Positions 9,332-19,525 of a DNA stretch of 64,000 nucleotides are shown here, one piece after another. The stretch comes from Citrobacter sp. R56. GTDB lineage: Bacteria; Pseudomonadota; Gammaproteobacteria; Enterobacterales; Enterobacteriaceae. Made by a program: the position numbers and the translations under genes. The first letter of the stretch is position 1. Every line of letters begins with the position of its first letter. A model generated the notes under the pieces. The model was not told the origin of the DNA. It saw only the letters and a program-made list of their open reading frames with translations, and searched no databases. Location of the stretch: the NCBI RefSeq assembly GCF_016811995.1, contig NZ_CP069159.1:3100001-3164000 (forward strand), written 5' to 3'.

Positions 9332-9345
9332 GTATGATGTCATAC
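9332..9345 (+). promoter_or_regulatory. Perfect 14-bp palindrome upstream of zitB
   Basis: GTATGATGTCATAC is an inverted repeat of GTATGA around TG, 33 bases before the zitB ATG. It contains TATGAT, a possible -10. It looks like an operator; I cannot name the regulator. Confidence 0.4.
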
Positions 9346-9377
9346 AGTAATGATGAGAATAACAAAGGGATGACACT

Positions 9378-10319
9378 ATGGCGCACTCACATACTCATAC
9401 TTCACCTCACCTGCCGGAAGATAAAAATGCCCGCCGGTTGCTGTTCGCGTTTTGTGTCACCGCCGGATTTATGCTGGTTGAGGTGGTGGGCGGAATACTC
9501 TCCGGCTCGCTGGCACTGTTGGCAGATGCTGGCCACATGCTCACCGACGCCGCTGCCCTGCTCTTTGCACTGCTGGCCGTACAGTTTGCCCGGCGACCGC
9601 CCACGATCCGCCATACCTTCGGCTGGCTAAGACTCACGACACTGGCCGCGTTTGTTAATGCCATCGCGCTGGTGGTGATCACCATTTTGATTGTCTGGGA
9701 GGCCATTGAACGTTTCTACACACCGCGACCCGTTGCAGGCGGCATGATGATGGTCATCGCCGTCGCCGGACTGATGGCCAATGTGCTCGCATTCTGGATA
9801 CTGCACCGTGGCGGTGAAGAAAAAAATCTCAACGTCAGGGCCGCTGCCCTGCATGTAATGGGCGACTTACTGGGATCGGTCGGGGCGATCATCGCTGCGT
9901 TGATAATCATCTGGACGGGCTGGACGCCTGCCGACCCGATCCTCTCGATTCTGGTTTCTCTGCTGGTACTAAGAAGCGCATGGCGTTTATTGAAAGACAG
10001 CGTCAACGAACTTCTGGAAGGCGCACCGGTTTCCCTGGATATTGCTGCTTTACAGCGCCATCTCAGCAGGGATATTCCGGAAGTACGTAATGTGCACCAT
10101 GTGCATGTCTGGATGGTCGGCGAGAAACCGGTGATGACGATGCATGTGCAGGTGATCCCACCGCACGACCATGATGCGTTGCTGGCGCGCATCCAACATT
10201 TTCTGATCCACCATTACCAAATTGAACACGCCACCATACAGTTAGAGTATCAACCCTGTAACGGCCCGGATTGCCAACTGAACCAAAGGCAATCCGGGCA
10301 TATACATCACCACCATTAA
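9378..10319 (+). CDS. zitB: ZitB, zinc efflux transporter (CDF family)
   Basis: ZitB exports Zn(II) from the cytoplasm in exchange for protons. The 313-residue protein has the histidine-rich N-terminus (HSHTHTSPH), six predicted membrane segments and the CDF metal site motif [14 protein letters not shown] in helix 2, with a second acidic/His pair in helix 5 ([11 protein letters not shown]). A cytoplasmic domain with VHHVHVW follows, and the tail ends HIHHHH. Its stop overlaps that of pnuC by four bases, with no room for a terminator between the convergent genes. Confidence 0.95.
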   Translation: MAHSHTHTSPHLPEDKNARRLLFAFCVTAGFMLVEVVGGILSGSLALLADAGHMLTDAAALLFALLAVQFARRPPTIRHTFGWLRLTTLAAFVNAIALVVITILIVWEAIERFYTPRPVAGGMMMVIAVAGLMANVLAFWILHRGGEEKNLNVRAAALHVMGDLLGSVGAIIAALIIIWTGWTPADPILSILVSLLVLRSAWRLLKDSVNELLEGAPVSLDIAALQRHLSRDIPEVRNVHHVHVWMVGEKPVMTMHVQVIPPHDHDALLARIQHFLIHHYQIEHATIQLEYQPCNGPDCQLNQRQSGHIHHHH

Positions 10320-11035
10320 TGGGAAAGTGCGCGTGAGCCGCGGTCGCGCGCGCTGTTGATCCACATCCGACTGCCGTTCAGGGCAATAAACGTCAGGATC
10401 AGGTATTCCAGCGACATCGCGTAAACCCCTTGTAGCGCGAAGATCACAACGCTAATGACGTTGATAACCACCCACAGTAGCCAGTTTTCAACGTATTTGC
10501 GCGTCATCAGGATCATCGCCACAATCGACAGCACCATCATGCAGGAATCCCAGAAAGGGAAGGCATCAGGCTGTAGCTCAGGCGCAGCAACCTGCAATCC
10601 CAGCGTCTGCATAATATTCACGGCAATTTTTGTCAGGAAGGCGAAAACCGGGTCGATGAATACTGTCATCAGACCAATGGCCACCACGCAGACAGCCAGC
10701 CAGCTCAGCGCTTTTGGCAACGGCAGCCAGCGAATTTTCAATTCCGCTTCATGTTGACTCGTTTGTCGGGACCAGGCATACCAGCCGTAGATATTGGCGG
10801 CAAAGAAAAATACCTGTAACAGCAGGCTGGCATAGAGTTGGATCTGAAAAAAGATAATGGCGAACAGCGTAACGTTAATCAGACCAAAAAAGTAATTACT
10901 GATCTTCTCCAGACTCGCCAGTCCGATGCACAATAAACCAGCGACAGTCCCCACAGCCTCAATCCACGACAGAGCGTAGCCCCCCGCGCCGATTGGGATA
11001 TGAACAAGAATGTTCTGCGTGCTAAAAAAATCCAT
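10316..11035 (-). CDS. pnuC: PnuC, nicotinamide riboside transporter
   Basis: PnuC is an inner-membrane facilitator that brings in nicotinamide riboside for NAD synthesis. The 239-residue protein has about seven hydrophobic segments and family residues such as [12 protein letters not shown] and [16 protein letters not shown]. It lies 27 bases after nadA and is probably co-transcribed with it under NadR control. The C-terminus ends in a short polar tail ([12 protein letters not shown]). Confidence 0.95.
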   Translation of the reverse strand: MDFFSTQNILVHIPIGAGGYALSWIEAVGTVAGLLCIGLASLEKISNYFFGLINVTLFAIIFFQIQLYASLLLQVFFFAANIYGWYAWSRQTSQHEAELKIRWLPLPKALSWLAVCVVAIGLMTVFIDPVFAFLTKIAVNIMQTLGLQVAAPELQPDAFPFWDSCMMVLSIVAMILMTRKYVENWLLWVVINVISVVIFALQGVYAMSLEYLILTFIALNGSRMWINSARDRGSRALSH

Positions 11036-11062
11036 CTTTTCCCCCAGAGCAAAACGTTATGA

Positions 11063-12106
11063 TTAAGCTCGTAGTGTAGCCGCAAATTCCAGCATGCGGT
11101 TTAACGGCAATAAAGCGCCTTCTCGCAGCGTTTCGTCAACATGGATTTCGTGGGACGCTCCGCCTTGTTCCAGGCCTTCAGCAATCGCCTTAAGGCCGTT
11201 CATCGCCATCCACGGACAATGAGCGCAACTACGACAGGTTGCACCTTCTCCCGCCGTCGGCGCTTCGAGGAGTTCTTTCTCAGGAACCGCCTGCTGCATT
11301 TTGTAGAAAATACCCCGGTCAGTCGCCACAATCAGTTGCTGATGCGGCAGCGTTTTCGCCGCAGTAATGAGCTGACTGGTTGACCCCACCGCATCGGCCA
11401 TATCAACGATCGACTGCGGTGACTCAGGATGAACCAGCACGGCAGCATTGGGATAAAGTCCCTTCATGCGGATTAAGGCCTGGGTTTTAAACTCATCGTG
11501 TACGATACAGGCGCCCTGCCAGCATAGCACGTCGGCACCGGTCTGTTTCTGCACGTAATTACCCAAATGGCGATCAGGAGCCCAGATGATTTTTTCACCT
11601 AAACTATCAAGATGCTCAATAAGTTCAACGGCGATGCTGGACGTCACCACCCAGTCTGCCCGCGCTTTTACCGCAGCGGACGTGTTGGCATAGACCACCA
11701 CGGTACGATCCGGATGGGCATCACAAAAAGCACTGAATGCGTCGATCGGGCATCCCAAATCCAGCGAACATTCCGCCTGCAAAGTCGGCATCAGGATGGT
11801 TTTTTCCGGGCTGAGGATTTTGGCGGTTTCCCCCATAAAGCGAACCCCTGCAACCAGCAGGGTTGATGCGGAATGTTTCGCGCCAAAGCGAGCCATCTCA
11901 AGCGAATCCGAAATACAGCCGCCGGTTTCTTCGGCCAGTTGCTGGATTTCCGGGTCGGTGTAATAGTGAGCGACCATCACAGCATCCCGCTCTTTCAGCA
12001 GACGTTTGATTTTCTCACGGTAGTAGTGTTTTTCATCCACACTCAGCGGCGCTGGCTTTGGTGGAAACGGATAGATTGCAACTTCTGGATCAAACATCAC
12101 GCTCAT
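11063..12106 (-). CDS. nadA: Quinolinate synthase
   Basis: NadA condenses iminoaspartate from NadB with dihydroxyacetone phosphate to quinolinate in NAD synthesis. It is a [4Fe-4S] enzyme. The 347-residue form starting [17 protein letters not shown] is the length of E. coli NadA. The three ligand-cysteine regions are visible: AECSLDLG near residue 113, [12 protein letters not shown] near 200, and [13 protein letters not shown] near 291-297. Upstream in-frame ATGs add 14 residues unlike the family. A NadR box lies 74 bases upstream. Confidence 0.96.
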   Translation of the reverse strand: MSVMFDPEVAIYPFPPKPAPLSVDEKHYYREKIKRLLKERDAVMVAHYYTDPEIQQLAEETGGCISDSLEMARFGAKHSASTLLVAGVRFMGETAKILSPEKTILMPTLQAECSLDLGCPIDAFSAFCDAHPDRTVVVYANTSAAVKARADWVVTSSIAVELIEHLDSLGEKIIWAPDRHLGNYVQKQTGADVLCWQGACIVHDEFKTQALIRMKGLYPNAAVLVHPESPQSIVDMADAVGSTSQLITAAKTLPHQQLIVATDRGIFYKMQQAVPEKELLEAPTAGEGATCRSCAHCPWMAMNGLKAIAEGLEQGGASHEIHVDETLREGALLPLNRMLEFAATLRA

Positions 12107-12179
12107 CATGCTTTCTCGTTTTACTGGCTTAACGAAATTGCCGGTCATTAGCGCACTTCGCGCATTAATCGGACATAAG

Positions 12180-12197
12180 TGTTTTGTATGCTAAACA
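12180..12197 (-). promoter_or_regulatory. NadR operator upstream of nadA
   Basis: TGTTTT, six bases, TAAACA matches the NadR box TGTTTA-N6-TAAACA with one mismatch. NadR represses nadA-pnuC when NAD is plentiful in Salmonella and E. coli. Confidence 0.8.
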
Positions 12198-12276
12198 AGA
12201 TAGCCGAAACAGGGGGAAAAGTCGTGGAGATTTTGAGCGTGGGTGTATGTATCTGGTGTCAGGTGGCGCAGGGTTT

Positions 12277-12369
12277 ACCCGAACCTGCTGCAGGTTCGAA
12301 TCGTCTAAATCGCTGATAGCAAAAAGGCGCCTTTAGGGCGCCTTTTTACACTGGTGGGGCGTGCAGGAT
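12277..12369. repeat. Direct repeat, copy A, with terminator and 3' end of tRNA-Lys
   Basis: This 93-bp stretch recurs at 12432-12524 with two differences. It contains an inverted CGAACCTG/CAGGTTCG pair resembling a tRNA T-arm, the terminator hairpin 12321-12347, and at its right end 18 bases (12352-12369) identical to the 3' end of the neighbouring tRNA-Lys, after which similarity stops. It looks like the junction left by a deletion or by site-specific recombination at the tRNA end. Confidence 0.9.
12321..12347 (-). terminator. Duplicated tRNA terminator, distal copy
   Basis: AAAAAGGCGCC, TTTAG, GGCGCCTTTTT: symmetric stem with T runs on both strands. It is the second copy of the tRNA-operon terminator. 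Confidence 0.8.
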
Positions 12370-12431
12370 GACTCGCTTCGCTCGCCCTCCGGGCCGTCGC
12401 CGCCAGCGGCTCCGTTGTCTCACTGCGTGAG

Positions 12432-12524
12432 ACCCGAACCTGCTGCAGGTTCGAATCGTCTAAATCGTAGATAGCAAAAAGGCGCCTTTAGGGCGCCTTT
12501 TTACACTGGTGGGGCGTGCAGGAT
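12432..12524. repeat. Direct repeat, copy B, running into tRNA-Lys
   Basis: Second copy of the 93-bp repeat, offset 155 bp from copy A. Its right end is the true 3' end of the tRNA-Lys at 12507-12582. The 62 bp between the copies are GC-rich and hold no gene. Confidence 0.9.
12476..12502 (-). terminator. tRNA operon terminator
   Basis: Same symmetric GGCGCC hairpin with T run, four bases after the 3' CCA of the last tRNA-Lys. It ends the tRNA transcript. Confidence 0.9.
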
Positions 12525-12582
12525 TCGAACCTGCGACCAATTGATTAAAAGTCAACTGCTCTACCAACTGAGCTAACGCCCC
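12507..12582 (-). tRNA. tRNA-Lys (UUU), acceptor variant GGGGCG
   Basis: The 76-base gene includes the encoded CCA. The anticodon loop is CTTTTAA (anticodon TTT) and the T-loop is GTTCGAATC. The acceptor stem begins GGGGCG and ends CGCCCC, unlike the GGGTCG form at 12752 and 12944. Last gene of the tRNA operon. Confidence 0.97.
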
Positions 12583-12629
12583 CATATGGGGTTTACTGCT
12601 TTATTCTTTTCAGGAACCCACCTCGATAT

Positions 12630-12705
12630 TGGTGGGGCGTGCAGGATTCGAACCTGCGACCAATTGATTAAAAGTCAACTGCTCTACCAACTGAGCTAAC
12701 GCCCC
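12630..12705 (-). tRNA. tRNA-Lys (UUU), acceptor variant GGGGCG
   Basis: The 76-base gene is identical to the copy at 12507-12582, including the GGGGCG acceptor stem, and encodes CCA. It is separated from it by 47 bases. Confidence 0.97.
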
Positions 12706-12751
12706 ATTCGGGTGTTACCTGAAATATTTTACTCGGTTACCAATTTAAAAT

Positions 12752-12827
12752 TGGTGGGTCGTGCAGGATTCGAACCTGCGACCAATTGATTAAAAGTCAA
12801 CTGCTCTACCAACTGAGCTAACGACCC
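12752..12827 (-). tRNA. tRNA-Lys (UUU), acceptor GGGTCG
   Basis: The 76-base gene has the acceptor stem GGGTCG/CGACCC of the common E. coli tRNA-Lys and anticodon TTT. CCA is encoded. It starts four bases after the tRNA-Val. Confidence 0.97.
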
Positions 12828-12830
12828 GAG

Positions 12831-12906
12831 TGGTGGGTGATGACGGGATCGAACCGCCGACCCCCTCCTTGTAAGGGAGGTGCTCTCCCAGCTGAGCTAA
12901 TCACCC
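12831..12906 (-). tRNA. tRNA-Val (UAC)
   Basis: The 76-base gene has acceptor stem GGGTGAT/ATCACCC, anticodon TAC in CTTACAA, and encoded CCA. It is the only valine tRNA here; E. coli has two in this cluster. Confidence 0.97.
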
Positions 12907-12943
12907 GATACTACGCTGGATACTGCTTACTAACTGCTTTAAG

Positions 12944-13019
12944 TGGTGGGTCGTGCAGGATTCGAACCTGCGACCAATTGATTAAAAGTCAACTGCTCTA
13001 CCAACTGAGCTAACGACCC
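12944..13019 (-). tRNA. lysT: tRNA-Lys (UUU), first gene of the cluster
   Basis: The 76-base gene has the GGGTCG acceptor stem, anticodon TTT and encoded CCA. It is the promoter-proximal gene, in the position of E. coli lysT downstream of cpoB. Confidence 0.96.
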
Positions 13020-13183
13020 ACTTTTGCGCTGCTTTTGGTTTGTTTGATATCCCGTGGCAACGGCGGCATATATTACTGATTTCAGATTTCAGCGCAACAA
13101 AAATTTCGATATAGATCACTCAACTGCTTAGGAATCACACGACACGACCAGAAATAACGCGATTTCTGGTCGCATGGTGTGCA

Positions 13184-13978
13184 TTACATCGCACTGAGAC
13201 GTTTTTGCGCTTGTTTCGCACCATCGGTACCAGGGTATTTACTGATGACCTGCTGGTAAACGGCTTTGGCTTTTGCTGTATCGCCTTTGTCCTGCATGAT
13301 GACGCCGACTTTAAACATCGCATCAGCAGCCTTCGGAGACTTCGGATAGTTTTTCACTACCGAGGCAAAATAGAACGCTGCATCATCTTTTTTACCCTTG
13401 TTGTAATTCAACTGCCCCAGCCAGTAATTGGCATTCGGCTGGTACGTTGAGTCCGGGTATTGTTTGATGAAGTTCTGAAACGCCACAATCGCGTCGTCCT
13501 GACGCGCGTTATCATGCACCAGGGCAATTGCTGCGTTGTAATCCGTATTCGCGTCTCCGCTTGACGCGGGCGCGCCTGACGTTGCTGCTCCAGCATCAGG
13601 AGCTGGTGTTGGCGTAGTCGTTGCCGCACCACTTTGATCGCCAGCTGCAGGTTGCGCTGCGGTATTACCGCTGCTCAGACTGTCTATCTGTAACAGGATC
13701 TGCTTCTGGCGCTCAACGACCTGATTCAGTTGATACTGGCTTTCCTGAATTTGGCCACGCAGGGAATCAATATCAGTCTGATTATCGGAAAGTTGTTGCT
13801 GGAGTTGGGTTAAAAGCTGGCTATGAGCATTAGAAATACGCTCGAGTTGAGTGACGCGGTCTTCGACCGAGCCAGAGCCGACACTACTGATTGGCGCCTG
13901 AGCAAAAGCGGCCCAGGGGGCCGCTATGCCAACCAGTAACGACAGACTCAACAGGTGATGTCTGAAGTTACTGCTCAT
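13184..13978 (-). CDS. cpoB: CpoB, cell-division coordinator (TPR protein)
   Basis: CpoB is a periplasmic protein that links the Tol machine to peptidoglycan synthase PBP1B during constriction. The 264-residue precursor has a signal peptide ending near AFA-QA at residue 26. A trimeric coiled coil rich in glutamine (residues 35-95) and a linker rich in alanine, threonine and proline follow. Three TPR repeats lie near residues 145-260 (YNAAIALV, YWLGQLNYNKG, AMFKVGVIMQDKG). It is the last gene of the tol-pal operon, nine bases after pal. Formerly ybgF. Confidence 0.96.
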   Translation of the reverse strand: MSSNFRHHLLSLSLLVGIAAPWAAFAQAPISSVGSGSVEDRVTQLERISNAHSQLLTQLQQQLSDNQTDIDSLRGQIQESQYQLNQVVERQKQILLQIDSLSSGNTAAQPAAGDQSGAATTTPTPAPDAGAATSGAPASSGDANTDYNAAIALVHDNARQDDAIVAFQNFIKQYPDSTYQPNANYWLGQLNYNKGKKDDAAFYFASVVKNYPKSPKAADAMFKVGVIMQDKGDTAKAKAVYQQVISKYPGTDGAKQAQKRLSAM

Positions 13979-13987
13979 GTCATTCTC

Positions 13988-14530
<543 letters not shown>

Positions 14531-14540
14531 TTATTTATTA

Positions 14541-15833
14541 TCACAGATACGGCGACCAGGCAGGGAATTTAACCTGACCATCAGTTGCCGGAAGACGCGC
14601 CTTGAAACGCCCATCTGTAGAAACCAAATTCAGCACGGATCCCATCCCCTGAGAAGAGCTGTAGATTACCATAGTGCCGTTAGGTGCCAGACTTGGCGTT
14701 TCATCCAGGAACGTTGACGACAGAACTTGTACGCCACCCGCTACCAGATCTTGTTTGGCAATGTGTTGTTGCCCACTATTTGAGCTTACCATTACCATAA
14801 ATTTACCGTCGCTGCTCACATCAGAATCCTGGTTTTGCGATCCTTCCCAGGTAATACGTTGCGGAGCACCGCCGTTGACATTGACTTTATACACCTGCGG
14901 ACGACCGGCCTGGTCAGAGGTAAATGCCAGATTCTGGCTGTCCGGGAACCAGGTTGGTTCAGTGTTGTTGCTGCGACCGTCCGTCACCTGGCGGATCTGA
15001 CCAGAGCCAATGTCCATCACATACAGGTTCAGACTACCGGTTTTAGACAAAGCAAACGCCAGTTTGCTGCCGTCCGGAGAGAATGCCGGCGCACCGTTGT
15101 GACGCGGGAAAGAGGCAACCTGGCGAACCGCACCGTTAGACAGCGTCTGGATGACCAGCGCAGAACGGCCACTTTCAAAGGTAACGTATGCCAGTTTGGA
15201 ACCGTCCGGAGACCATGCCGGAGACATCAGCGGCTGCGGAGAACGGTGAACCACAAACTGGTTGTAGCCGTCATAGTCAGACACACGCAGTTCATACGGG
15301 AACTGACCGCCATTGGTCTGAACCACATAAGCGATACGGGTACGGAACGCGCCCTTAATACCGGTCAGTTTTTCAAACACTTCGTCACTTGCAGTATGAC
15401 CAGCATAACGCAGCCACTGCTTGTTCACTTTGTAAGAGTTCTGAGCCAGAACGGTACCCGGTGCACCGCCGGTATCAACCAGCTGATACGCAACATTGTA
15501 GGAACCGTCCGGATTCGGCGTTACCTGGCCGACCACGACAGCGTCAATACCCAGAGCAGACCATGCCGCAGGCTGAACTTCCTGAGCGGTACCCGGCTGC
15601 TGAGGCAGGCGAGAACGGTCTAGCGGATTAAATTTACCGCTGTTGCGCAGGTCAGCGCCCACGATACCACCGATATCTTCAGGAGCCGCGCCCGGCCCCG
15701 CCCACTGGAACGGAACAACGCCAATAGGACGACCGGAATCTACACCACTGTCGATCACAATGCGGACTTCAGCGTGCAGAACCGACGCCCACAGTATGAG
15801 AAAACCAAATGCTACTCGTAATGCCTGCTTCAT
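14541..15833 (-). CDS. tolB: TolB, periplasmic beta-propeller of the Tol-Pal system
   Basis: TolB shuttles between TolA and Pal in outer-membrane constriction and is used by colicins. The 430-residue precursor has a signal peptide cut near LHA-EV at residue 21. A small N-terminal domain is followed by a six-bladed propeller with repeated SPDGSKLA-type motifs ([40 protein letters not shown]). Two adjacent ATGs exist; the second, at 15833, has better spacing from GGGAG. It lies between tolA and pal. Confidence 0.97.
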   Translation of the reverse strand: MKQALRVAFGFLILWASVLHAEVRIVIDSGVDSGRPIGVVPFQWAGPGAAPEDIGGIVGADLRNSGKFNPLDRSRLPQQPGTAQEVQPAAWSALGIDAVVVGQVTPNPDGSYNVAYQLVDTGGAPGTVLAQNSYKVNKQWLRYAGHTASDEVFEKLTGIKGAFRTRIAYVVQTNGGQFPYELRVSDYDGYNQFVVHRSPQPLMSPAWSPDGSKLAYVTFESGRSALVIQTLSNGAVRQVASFPRHNGAPAFSPDGSKLAFALSKTGSLNLYVMDIGSGQIRQVTDGRSNNTEPTWFPDSQNLAFTSDQAGRPQVYKVNVNGGAPQRITWEGSQNQDSDVSSDGKFMVMVSSNSGQQHIAKQDLVAGGVQVLSSTFLDETPSLAPNGTMVIYSSSQGMGSVLNLVSTDGRFKARLPATDGQVKFPAWSPYL

Positions 15834-15965
15834 CATATCTCCCTTATCTGGACAGATAGCCCACGATAATTTAGCAGAATGTTAACAAACTCAAATACAC
15901 AAAACTACCAGAACCCAGCGACAACCGGTGTCTGATGTTGACCGATGTGACGGCCAACATCGCGA

Positions 15966-17240
15966 TTACGGTTTGAAGTCCAATGGTGCGTTTTTGAACA
16001 CTTCATATACTGCCTGGCTTGGCGGTTTCGGGATCTTCGCAAGTTTAGCTGCTGCAAGCGCAGCCTGACAAAGCGCGGGATCGCCACCTTCAGACTGAAT
16101 ATCCAGTAACATGCCGTCGGAAGCCAGTTTTATGCGCAGCGTACAGGTTTTCCCTGCATAGGACGAAGCGTCATAAAACTTACTTTCAATGGCAGTTTTA
16201 ATCTGCCCGGCATAGTTGCTGATATCCGCACCTGATGCGCCATTATTTTTAGTATTACCACTTCCGGCAGGGGAAGCATTGCTGCCTTTCGCCCCGCCGC
16301 CGGATTTCGGCGCATTCTTACCAGAGCTTAAATCGCCCAGCAGATCGTCGACACCGGAAGCTGCTGCAGCTTTTTCAGCCGCCGCTTTTTTAGCGGCAGC
16401 GGCTTTATCTGCTGCTGCTTTCTTATCGGCTGCAGCTTTTTTATCTGCGGCAGCCTTCTCAGCCGCGGCTTTTTTGTCCGCTGCGGCTTTTTCTGCAGCC
16501 GCTTTCTTATCGGCTGCGGCTTTTTCAGCCGCGGCAGCTTTCGCAGCAGCTGCTTTTTCAGCTTTCTCAGCGGCAGCCTTCTCTGCCTGTGCTTGCTTAG
16601 CAGCTTCTGCCTGTGCTTTTTTCGCAGCATCAGCGGCAGCTTTAGCCGCCATCACCTCGGCGACTTTCTTCGCATCAGCAGCGGCTTTTGCGGCGGCTTC
16701 AGCCTCCGCTTTTTTCTGTGCGTCAGCGGCCGCTTTCTTCGCTGCTTCTGCGGCTTGTTTCGCCTGAGCATCCGCCTTGGCCTTCGCGTCGGCAGCTGCT
16801 TTCGCCGCCGCTTCCTCAGCCTGCTTCTGTTGCTCCTGCGCTTTCGCCGCTGCGGCTTCAGCCTGTTTTTGCTGCTCCGTCTGCTCACGCACTTTTTCCT
16901 GCGCAGCTAAACGTTCTTTCTCAAGTTGCTTCAAACGCTCTTGTTCAGCAGCCTGTTTCTCACGAAGCTCCTCGGCTTGCTGCTGCGCTTGTTTTTCACG
17001 CTGTTGCTCAGCACGCTTCGCACTCGCCTGTTGCTGCTGCTGACGATCGTACTGTTGAACAATAGCGCCAGGATCTACCATGACGGCGTCAATGGAAGAT
17101 CCACCGCCGCCCCCTGCTGATGCCTCAATGTGCTCATCGAACGAACTCCAGATCAGTACCGCAAATAATATGACATGCAGCACCGCTGAAATAATTATCG
17201 CCCGTTTGAGCTTGTCGTTTTGTTCGGTTGCCTTTGACAC
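15966..17240 (-). CDS. tolA: TolA, energy-transducing rod of the Tol-Pal system
   Basis: TolA spans the periplasm and couples the TolQR proton motor to Pal. The 424-residue protein has one N-terminal membrane helix (residues 14-34). A glycine hinge (GGGGG) and a very long helical domain rich in Ala, Lys, Glu and Gln (about residues 65-300) follow. The C-terminal domain, from about residue 330, has the two cysteines CTLRIKLASDGMLLDIQSEGGDPALC. Domain II contains tandem KAAAEKAAADK-type repeats (DNA near 16370-16560), a region where strains vary in length. It is a little longer than K-12 TolA (421 residues). Confidence 0.97.
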   Translation of the reverse strand: MSKATEQNDKLKRAIIISAVLHVILFAVLIWSSFDEHIEASAGGGGGSSIDAVMVDPGAIVQQYDRQQQQQASAKRAEQQREKQAQQQAEELREKQAAEQERLKQLEKERLAAQEKVREQTEQQKQAEAAAAKAQEQQKQAEEAAAKAAADAKAKADAQAKQAAEAAKKAAADAQKKAEAEAAAKAAADAKKVAEVMAAKAAADAAKKAQAEAAKQAQAEKAAAEKAEKAAAAKAAAAEKAAADKKAAAEKAAADKKAAAEKAAADKKAAADKKAAADKAAAAKKAAAEKAAAASGVDDLLGDLSSGKNAPKSGGGAKGSNASPAGSGNTKNNGASGADISNYAGQIKTAIESKFYDASSYAGKTCTLRIKLASDGMLLDIQSEGGDPALCQAALAAAKLAKIPKPPSQAVYEVFKNAPLDFKP

Positions 17241-17304
17241 TCTCGGTTCCCAAAAAACTGTTCGCCTGTTACTCGCTATATTGCAAGCCAGAGGGGCGCA
17301 GACT

Positions 17305-17733
17305 TCAGATTGGCTGCGTCATTAAGCCAACCGACTTCACGCCCGCACTGTGTAACAAGTTCAGCGCTTTAATTATTTCATCGTAAGGCACATCTTTCGC
17401 GCCACCGATTAAGAAGACCGTTTTCGGATTGGACTCCAGGCGACTCTTCGCCTCGGCAATAACCTGTTCTGGCGGTAACTGATCCATACGATCTTTTTCA
17501 ACCACCACGCTGTATTGCCCAATACCGGAAACTTCAATAATGACCGGAGGTTCGTCATTGCTACTAACGGCCTGCGACTCGGTCGCATCCGGCAGATCGA
17601 CTTCCACACTCTGGGTAATGATGGGCGCTGTCGCCATAAAGATCAGCAACAGCACCAGCAGAACGTCGAGCAACGGTACAATATTGATTTCGGACTTAAG
17701 TTCGCGACGACCTCGTCCACGCGTTCTGGCCAT
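17305..17733 (-). CDS. tolR: TolR, Tol-Pal proton motor subunit
   Basis: TolR is an ExbD-family inner-membrane protein that forms the motor with TolQ. The 142-residue protein has one membrane helix (LLDVLLVLLLIFMATAPII) containing the proton-carrying aspartate at residue 23, then a periplasmic domain ending LMTQPI. It starts three bases after the tolQ stop. Confidence 0.97.
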   Translation of the reverse strand: MARTRGRGRRELKSEINIVPLLDVLLVLLLIFMATAPIITQSVEVDLPDATESQAVSSNDEPPVIIEVSGIGQYSVVVEKDRMDQLPPEQVIAEAKSRLESNPKTVFLIGGAKDVPYDEIIKALNLLHSAGVKSVGLMTQPI

Positions 17734-17736
17734 GGC

Positions 17737-18830
<1,094 letters not shown>

Positions 18831-19052
18831 TCCTGCTGCCTCTTTGTTGGCTCTGTCCACTCACTCCAGCCACTGACTCCAGTCAGCGCCTGGTGATTCG
18901 CGCACTTGCCGCCACGATGCATCGAGAATGCTGTTGTATATAGCGTTGTATTCACTTTACATCCCGGTAATGCAACAAAAGTTAGAGATTTTAAACGTTG
19001 CTACTATACGCGCGCTATTGAGGCTTGGGAATGGGGGGAAGTTAAGGGAGAG

Positions 19053-19082
19053 TAAAAAATTATGGGCTTATGCAAGCCCATA
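19053..19082 (-). terminator. cyd operon terminator
   Basis: On the minus strand TATGGGCTT and AAGCCCATA form a nine-base-pair stem with loop GCAT, followed by ATTTTTT. It lies about 23 bases after the ybgE stop. Confidence 0.9.
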
Positions 19083-19104
19083 AATATTTAAGGATGTTTC
19101 TTAT

Positions 19105-19398
19105 TCAAATGAAGAAGAAAAACAGACCGGTGATAAGCACAATATCGGCAATCAATGGCGAGAAAAGCCCCTGCCAGTGAACCGCGCGGGGACGGAATCC
19201 CACACCGTGAATCACACCTGCACAGACCGCCCACATCAACAGAAAACCATGCCAGATTTCCAGCTCACTGGTTTTTGCTGCGAAGCGTGATGGGTCCCAG
19301 AATATGCAGCCAGCCAACACGATTGCCAGCACAAAGGAAAGCGCCCGCAAGGGGCGCTTATCCATTACCGCATATAACATCGCGATAATGTTGGTCAT
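19105..19398 (-). CDS. ybgE: YbgE, cyd operon membrane protein
   Basis: YbgE is a small inner-membrane protein of the cyd operon with no settled function. The 97 residues contain three hydrophobic segments (near 19-33, 48-66 and 80-97) and end in a run of phenylalanines. Its ATG shares one base with the stop of cydX, so it is translated in the same operon. Confidence 0.93.
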   Translation of the reverse strand: MTNIIAMLYAVMDKRPLRALSFVLAIVLAGCIFWDPSRFAAKTSELEIWHGFLLMWAVCAGVIHGVGFRPRAVHWQGLFSPLIADIVLITGLFFFFI

Positions 19399-19511
19399 CA
19401 GCTTTCTTCTTGTCCGGCTTTGCCTGCTTCAACGTGCTCAAGCGCCAGCGCTGTGATTATCCCAAATGCACAGGCAAGAAGCGTTCCCAAAATCCATGCG
19501 AAATACCACAT
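19398..19511 (-). CDS. cydX: CydX, small subunit of cytochrome bd-I
   Basis: CydX is a 37-residue single-span membrane protein needed for stable cytochrome bd oxidase. It reads MWYFAWILGTLLACAFG, then IITALALEHVEAG and a short polar tail ending QEES. The family features W2, Y3 and the helix with LLACAFG and ALALE are present. It lies 14 bases after cydB and overlaps ybgE by one base. GGAG stands upstream of its ATG. Confidence 0.95.
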   Translation of the reverse strand: MWYFAWILGTLLACAFGIITALALEHVEAGKAGQEES

Positions 19512-19525
19512 TTTAAGCTCCTTAC

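Noticed and set aside
9178-9630. 150-codon plus-strand frame before and into zitB
   Set aside because: It runs through the orphan terminator and then out of phase through zitB. Not a ybgS frame and no recognisable protein.
12352-12369. A further tRNA-Lys gene
   Set aside because: Only the 18 bases of the 3' end are present; the rest of the tRNA is missing.
16216-16767. Alanine/phenylalanine-rich frame antisense to tolA
   Set aside because: Produced by the Ala/Lys/Glu repeat of TolA read on the other strand.
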